Assembly (NCBI RefSeq): GCF_009720825.1
Contig: NZ_WNKY01000001.1
Coordinates: 186,001 to 250,000, forward strand
Source: Duganella radicis
GTDB lineage: Bacteria; Pseudomonadota; Gammaproteobacteria; Burkholderiales; Burkholderiaceae_D
Reading direction: 5' to 3'
Length of the DNA stretch: 64,000 bases
Both the position numbers and the translations under genes were made by a program. Positions 55,865-64,000 of this stretch are shown piece by piece. Positions within the stretch are counted from its first letter, which is position 1. Each line of letters starts with the position of its first letter. The notes under the pieces are model-generated. The model did no database searches and was not told where the DNA came from. It saw only the letters and a list, made by a program, of their open reading frames with translations.

Positions 55865-56005
55865 ATGCGCAACTTATTGAGGCTTTGCCGTTCGCACAGC
55901 ACGCCGCGCGCAGCGATCATCTCCGCCTTCGCGCTCTGCGGCCTGTATTTTGTCTCCTGGTACGTCATCAGCCACTATCTGACCGCCGGCCTGACCGGCT
56001 TCTGA
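55865..56005 (+). CDS. 46-residue single-helix membrane protein
   Basis: Starts ATG at 55865 with GGGAG 8 bases upstream. A basic N-terminus (MRNLLRLCRSHSTPR) is followed by one hydrophobic helix (about 17-38, containing FALCGLYFVSWYVI) and a short tail. Its stop is 3 bases before the start of the GumN-like gene, so they are probably co-transcribed. No known family. Confidence 0.5.
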   Translation: MRNLLRLCRSHSTPRAAIISAFALCGLYFVSWYVISHYLTAGLTGF

Positions 56006-56008
56006 ACC

Positions 56009-57016
56009 ATGCGCCTACGCCTGCTTGCCGCACTTTGCCTGACCCTCAACCTGAGCGCCGCGCTGGCGCAAACCGAAGCGGCACCGCCGGCCGAGCCGGC
56101 TGCCGAAGCCGCTCCCGAAACCATCCTGCTGGTCGGCCAGCGTCCCGGCCCCGGCCTGTGGAAAGTCAGCAAAGGCGACCACGTGTTGTGGGTGTTCGGC
56201 ACCTACTCGCCGCTGCCGCAGAAAATGGAATGGCGCTCGCAGCAAGTTGAAACCATCCTTGCGCAGACACAGGAATACCTTGGCCCGCCGGGAGCCTCGG
56301 CCCATGTCGGCTTCTTCCGAGGCCTGACGTTGCTGCCGAGCCTGATCGGCCTGAAGAAAAATCCCGACGGCGCTGCGCTGAAGGACGTGCTGCCGCCCGA
56401 AGTCTACGCCCGCTGGCAACCACTGAAAGCCAAGTACCTGGCCGATAACGACGACGTCGAACAGGAGCGCCCCATTTTCGCTGCCGAAGCCCTGTACAGC
56501 GCCGGCCTGAAGCAAGCCGGGCTGTCGCAGGGTGGCGAGGTGGAAAAGAAAATCGCCGGCATCGCCAAGCAGCGGAAAATCAAGCAGACCGCCACCGTGG
56601 TCGATCTCGAAATCGACAATGCTTCCAAGATGGTGAAGGACTTCAAGAAATCCCAGCTGGCCGACGCGGCCTGTCTCGACAAGACGCTGGCACGGCTGGA
56701 AACCGACATCGATGCCATGCGCGTGCGCGCCAACGCCTGGGCCAAGGGCGACATCGAGGTGATTCAGAAACTCAAATATCCCGACCAGGAGCGGGAATGC
56801 GCCGATGCCATGACCAGTGGTGAATTCGCCAGGAACACGCCGGCCTTCCAGAACGTCAAGCAGCGCGTGCGCGATGCCTGGCTGGCCGCCGCCGAGAAAT
56901 CGCTGGCCGCCAACACCAGCACCTTCGCCACGGTGCGCATGAGTTACCTGCTCGGGCCGGACAGCCTGCTGGCCGCGCTCAAGACCAAGGGCTATCAGGT
57001 CGACAGCCCGGAATAA
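56009..57016 (+). CDS. TraB/GumN-family protein with altered active-site motif
   Basis: 335 residues. A signal peptide (about 1-21) is followed by an Ala/Glu/Pro-rich linker and a GumN/TraB (TIKI-like) domain beginning GLWKVSKGDHVLWVFGT. The family usually carries a GT-x-H motif whose His binds metal; here it reads GTYSPLP, so that histidine is replaced by Ser. The protein may have lost metallopeptidase activity. A periplasmic location is inferred. Confidence 0.7.
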   Translation: MRLRLLAALCLTLNLSAALAQTEAAPPAEPAAEAAPETILLVGQRPGPGLWKVSKGDHVLWVFGTYSPLPQKMEWRSQQVETILAQTQEYLGPPGASAHVGFFRGLTLLPSLIGLKKNPDGAALKDVLPPEVYARWQPLKAKYLADNDDVEQERPIFAAEALYSAGLKQAGLSQGGEVEKKIAGIAKQRKIKQTATVVDLEIDNASKMVKDFKKSQLADAACLDKTLARLETDIDAMRVRANAWAKGDIEVIQKLKYPDQERECADAMTSGEFARNTPAFQNVKQRVRDAWLAAAEKSLAANTSTFATVRMSYLLGPDSLLAALKTKGYQVDSPE

Positions 57017-57017
57017 G

Positions 57018-58655
57018 TCAGGCCACCGCCGAAATACCGTACTTGCGCTGGGTATGCTGATACTGCGCCTGTAGCGTTTCCAGTGATGGATGGTCGGGCT
57101 CCAGCCGGCGCATGCGCTCCAGCAGGAACAGCGCCTGCTCGGCCAGCGGCGCTTCCCAGCCCAGGTCGTCCAGCTGCTTGAGGATGGCCGAGGTGGCCGC
57201 CGGCAGCAGCGCCATATTGCCCGGCGCCTTGCGCAGGCCGGCGTTCAGGGTATCCACCGCCGCGCGCAGGTCGCCGTGCGAGCGCAACTCGGCCGCGTGG
57301 GCGATCAGCTCGTCCACCTGTATCTTGATCTGCTCGCCCATGCCTTGCGCCAGGTCGTGGCGGCCGGCTTTTTCAAACACTTCCACCGCTTCGTCCATGG
57401 AGACGCCGCTTTCGGTGTCGTTCATCAGATTCAGCATCAGGTCCGAGGCTTGCTGGTCGAGCTTGATGCTCAGGCAGCTATGCACCAGACCAATTTTCAA
57501 GCCAGTCGACAGCCCACGGCTGCCGGGCACGGCATTGACGGCGTTGGTCAGCTCGGTGGCGGCGCCGCTCAGGTTGCCGCTCATTTCCTGCACCAGCCCG
57601 GCGGCGATGGCGCGGCACACCTCCACATTCGGGCCGCTGCGCAGCGAACGCTCCATGTCGCGCACCACGCCGCTGGCCTGGTTGGCGTCGCCTTTTTTCA
57701 CCAGCGTCTTGACCAGCCTGACGTGGTCTTCCGGATCGCGGAACTCGGAATACTTGGCCTTGGCCACTACCTGCTTGAAGGCCTTCTCGGCCACGCCGAC
57801 GTCGCCCGTTTCGTAAGCCACTTCGCCCAGATGGCGCAGCCGGCCGACGACGTGGGGCGAGATCGAGACCGCGTCTTCCAGAATTTTCTTGGCCGCTTCC
57901 TGCTGGCCCAGCGCCTCGTGCGTGCGCGCCAACAGATCGTAGGCCGCCATGTAGCGCGGGTTTTGCTCCAGCAGCGCTTCCAGCGTCTGCTGTGCTTCCA
58001 GATATTTTTGCTGGCCGAACTGGCAGCGCGCCAGGCCCAGGTGCGCCCAGGCGATGGGGCGGGTCATCAGGATCACCTGATAGATTTGCTCGGCCTCGGC
58101 CAGTTCACCCAACTGGGCCAGCAGTTCGGCGCGCAGGCGGGCGAAATCGGCGGCGTAGCGTGGCTGTTTCTCTTCGCCGGCCACGCATTCGGCAATCGCC
58201 TTGTGCAGGTTGCCCAGCTCGATCATCTGGTAAGCGCGCATGAACAGGTCGCGCCGGTCGATCGCCTTGCGGATGCGCTGAAGCAGGGCGTCCACGGTGA
58301 AGGGCTTGAGCACGTAGTCGGTCGGGGTCAGCTCGGCCGCGCCGATCACCTTGCTGTACACGCCCTCCGAGGTCAGCATGATGAAGATGGTCCACGGCGA
58401 GATCAGCTTGTGGCGGCGCAGGTCTTCCAGCAATTGTTGGCCGTCCTGGCCGCTGTCGCCGGCGGTGCTGCCGAGGTCGTACTCGCACAGCACCACGTCA
58501 TAGCTTTTCTTGTTGATCTGACGGATCGCCGTCCCGGCGCTGACAGCGTCGTCAATGCTGCTGATGCCAGCCTGGCTGAGCAGGTTGCGCAGATTGGCGC
58601 GCACGCTCTGGTTGGGGTCAACCAGCAGGACGGAAAGGGCGGCGTAGTCGGACAT
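57018..58655 (-). CDS. REC-TPR response-regulator-like protein, copy 2
   Basis: 545 residues. An N-terminal receiver domain (about 1-130) is followed by a long TPR array (about 140-500). In the receiver Asp13, the Thr of MLTSEG and the Lys of LKPFT are kept, but the phospho-acceptor position (VVLCEYDLG) is Glu58 instead of Asp, and the second acidic residue of the pocket is Pro14. This suggests a phosphorylation-independent or constitutively on-like receiver. Its start overlaps the stop of its upstream paralogue (TGATG). No HTH or enzymatic output domain; probably a scaffold. Confidence 0.85.
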   Translation of the reverse strand: MSDYAALSVLLVDPNQSVRANLRNLLSQAGISSIDDAVSAGTAIRQINKKSYDVVLCEYDLGSTAGDSGQDGQQLLEDLRRHKLISPWTIFIMLTSEGVYSKVIGAAELTPTDYVLKPFTVDALLQRIRKAIDRRDLFMRAYQMIELGNLHKAIAECVAGEEKQPRYAADFARLRAELLAQLGELAEAEQIYQVILMTRPIAWAHLGLARCQFGQQKYLEAQQTLEALLEQNPRYMAAYDLLARTHEALGQQEAAKKILEDAVSISPHVVGRLRHLGEVAYETGDVGVAEKAFKQVVAKAKYSEFRDPEDHVRLVKTLVKKGDANQASGVVRDMERSLRSGPNVEVCRAIAAGLVQEMSGNLSGAATELTNAVNAVPGSRGLSTGLKIGLVHSCLSIKLDQQASDLMLNLMNDTESGVSMDEAVEVFEKAGRHDLAQGMGEQIKIQVDELIAHAAELRSHGDLRAAVDTLNAGLRKAPGNMALLPAATSAILKQLDDLGWEAPLAEQALFLLERMRRLEPDHPSLETLQAQYQHTQRKYGISAVA

Positions 58656-60310
58656 CAGGAGCTTTCTGCCGAAGTGGGCGTTGGATTGGCCGCGGCCTTC
58701 TGCCGCAGCGCCGCGTATTGTGCCAGCAAACCGGGCAGCAGTGTATGCTGGGGATTATGCTCACGCATGCGCCGCATCAGGGTGGTGCATTGCGTGGCCA
58801 GCCCGGCATCCCAGCCCAGCTCGGCGATCTGGCGCAGCATGGTGGTCACGCTGACCGACCACAGGTCGGCATGGGTGGGGTAGCGCTGCAAGGCGTCCTG
58901 CAAGGCCGATACCGCGCCACGGATGTCGCCGGTGCGGGCCAGCACGGCCGCTTCGCGCACCACCGCGTCCACCGCCTGTTCCTGGCTCACCGTGTAGCGC
59001 TTGACGATGTCCTGCCGGCCGGCTTGCTTGCACAGGGCGATGACTTGGTCGGCATCGACCTCGCTGTGCGGGCTGGCGATCAGCTGGTCGAACAGGGCGG
59101 CGGCTTGTTCGTCGAGGCGGTTTTCCAGACAACTGTGGGCCAGGCCCAGCTTGAAATCGCTGGACATGCCGGTGGCTTCGGCCAGCTTCTCCATGGCCTT
59201 GGCCAGCTCCGCCGCCGCGCCCTCGGCGTCGCCGTTCAATTGCTTCACCATCGAGGCGGCATAGCCTTTGCAAACGTCGACGCTGGGGCTGCTGCGCATC
59301 GAGCGTTCCAGGTCGCGCACCACGCCGGCGGCGCCGGCCGCGTCGCCCTTGTGGACCAGCGCGCGCACCAGGTTGACGTGGTCGGCCGGATCGCGGAATT
59401 CCGAATACTTGGCCTTGGCCACCACTTGCTTGTAGGCTTTTTCGGCCCCGGCCACGTCGCCGGTGGCCAGCGCCACGTCGCCGAGGTTGCGCAGGCGGCG
59501 CACCATGTGCGGCGACAGGGCCACCGCGTCTTCCAGCACCTGCCTGGCGTCGGCATCCTTGTCCTGCTCGCGCAGCAGCCTGGCCAGCAGGTCGTAGGCG
59601 GCCATGAATTTGGGATTGTCCGCCAGCAGCTGACGCAGCAGTTCTTCGGCGTCGGCCAGCCGGCCCAACTCGTACACGGCGCGCGCCTGGCCCAGCTGCG
59701 CCCAGCCCAGCGGCTTGGCCTTCAGGATGTCGGCATAGGCCTGCTCGGCCTCGGCGTGGCGGTCGAGGCTGGCCAGCAGTTCGGCGCGCAGGCGGGCGTA
59801 ATCCATGGCGTAGCGCGGCTGAGTGGCCTGGTTGGCGGCGCAGGCGTCGATGGCCTCGCGCGCGCGGCCCTGGCCGATCAACTGGTAGACCGGCAGGAAC
59901 ACCGCGCGCCGCTCCAGCGCGCGGCCGATGCGCTGCGACAGCACGTCCACCGTGAAGGGCTTGAGGATGTAGTCGGTCGGCAGCAGTTCGGCCGCGCTGA
60001 CCACCTTGCCGTACACGCCTTCCGAGGTCAGCATCACGAAGATGGCCCACGGGCTGATGATTTTGTGGTGGCGCAGGTCTTCCAGCAGTTGCTGGCCGTC
60101 CTGGCCGGCGCCGTCGGCGCCGGTGCCGAGGTCGTACTCGCACAGGACGACGTCGTAGGAACGCGTGCTCAGCGCGCGGATGGCGGTGGCCGCGCTGACG
60201 GCGTGATCGACCTTGGTGATGTTCACCTGGGTCAGCATATTGTGCACGCTGGCGCGCATGCTCTGGTTGGGGTCCACAATCAGGACCGACAGGTTGCTAT
60301 AGTCAGGCAT
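58655..60310 (-). CDS. REC-TPR response-regulator-like protein, copy 1
   Basis: 551 residues from ATG 60310; the longer frame to 60355 has no ribosome binding site. Same plan as the downstream copy: receiver (LSVLIVDPNQSMRASV, CEYDLG with Glu58, MLTSEG, LKPFT) then TPR repeats (for example YDLLARLLREQDKDADARQVLEDAV). The two proteins are alike along their whole lengths, indicating tandem duplication. Divergent from purL. Confidence 0.85.
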   Translation of the reverse strand: MPDYSNLSVLIVDPNQSMRASVHNMLTQVNITKVDHAVSAATAIRALSTRSYDVVLCEYDLGTGADGAGQDGQQLLEDLRHHKIISPWAIFVMLTSEGVYGKVVSAAELLPTDYILKPFTVDVLSQRIGRALERRAVFLPVYQLIGQGRAREAIDACAANQATQPRYAMDYARLRAELLASLDRHAEAEQAYADILKAKPLGWAQLGQARAVYELGRLADAEELLRQLLADNPKFMAAYDLLARLLREQDKDADARQVLEDAVALSPHMVRRLRNLGDVALATGDVAGAEKAYKQVVAKAKYSEFRDPADHVNLVRALVHKGDAAGAAGVVRDLERSMRSSPSVDVCKGYAASMVKQLNGDAEGAAAELAKAMEKLAEATGMSSDFKLGLAHSCLENRLDEQAAALFDQLIASPHSEVDADQVIALCKQAGRQDIVKRYTVSQEQAVDAVVREAAVLARTGDIRGAVSALQDALQRYPTHADLWSVSVTTMLRQIAELGWDAGLATQCTTLMRRMREHNPQHTLLPGLLAQYAALRQKAAANPTPTSAESS

Positions 60311-60470
60311 TTGTTGCTCTCTGGGGCCGGCTGCTTTCGGATGAGCATACTCCAAGGCAAGCCGAAAAGCCGTTTTTTTGACTTTTTAGGGCCGAAATGT
60401 TGCACCGTCGGCACGTTTTTGTCTCAGTGGACGCCCAACGGCAGGGTGGCGAGGGAAGGGGTGGAAAGGG

Positions 60471-60476
60471 TATAAT
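60471..60476 (+). promoter_or_regulatory. purL -10 element
   Basis: TATAAT 50 bases before the purL start. No good -35 hexamer is seen at 16-18 bases upstream, so an activator or an extended element may be involved. Confidence 0.35.
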
Positions 60477-60525
60477 GCGCGCAACCTTTAAACCGCAGCC
60501 TAGCTGCATCAACTACCCTTCCCAC

Positions 60526-64000
<3,475 letters not shown>

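Noticed and set aside
55617..55880. Plus-strand frame of 87 residues between the Clp-N gene and the small membrane gene
   Set aside because: It overlaps the Clp-N gene in another frame, has Pro/Ser/Arg-rich low-complexity sequence and no ribosome binding site.

Overview
The window is about 64 kb of GC-rich, densely packed bacterial chromosome. Gene order and protein content point to a betaproteobacterium of the Oxalobacteraceae (Duganella/Massilia/Janthinobacterium type). The main reasons are the block tRNA-Leu, tig, clpP, clpX, lon, hupB, tRNA-Val, two tRNA-Asp, ppiD; a thrC-moeA-moaD run; hpnC/hpnD/hpnE; and an abundance of GGDEF/EAL proteins. This assignment is an inference from recognised families, not from a database search. 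I see no rRNA, CRISPR array, insertion sequence or prophage, and no gap over 300 bases lacks a feature.

Layout. 1-4590: a truncated EAL-CBS-GGDEF gene running off the left edge, then a secreted cupredoxin-like protein overlapping a membrane GGDEF-EAL enzyme. 4686-9325: two overlapping secreted peptidase genes. 9311-10685: amtB behind NtrC-like sites and a sigma-54 promoter. 10689-14941: an XRE-cupin regulator divergent from kbl, an SDR-type threonine dehydrogenase and sdaA, a complete route threonine to glycine plus serine to pyruvate. 14922-16555: a BlaI/M56 pair with two BlaI-type operators. 16742-22550: two convergent c-di-GMP enzymes. 22710-25659: thrC, moeA, moaD. 25661-28792: a small membrane protein, a flavoprotein, and a DUF1700/DUF2807 pair. 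28914-33455: squalene synthesis genes (hpnE, hpnD, hpnC), with three unrelated small genes between hpnD and hpnC. 33633-37804: an RND efflux adaptor and pump.

38058-47287 is the protein-quality-control core: trigger factor, ClpP, ClpX, Lon, HU and PpiD, with four tRNA genes and several clear intrinsic terminators. 47324-54945 holds mnmH, tesA divergent from a YbbA-type ABC ATPase, nnrD and a 5-oxoprolinase fusion. 54982-57016 holds a small HTH gene with two operator-like dyads overlapping its promoter, a Clp-N domain protein, a 46-residue membrane protein and a GumN/TraB-like protein. 57018-60310 carries two tandem paralogous REC-TPR proteins, and 60526 to the end is purL, cut before its amidotransferase active site.

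The less ordinary parts are: the cupredoxin plus c-di-GMP enzyme pair (1518-4590); the HTH/Clp-N locus with a probable leaderless message (54935-55750); the REC-TPR twins with glutamate at the phospho-acceptor position; the large dyad between the XRE regulator and kbl; and the NtrC/sigma-54 architecture before amtB.
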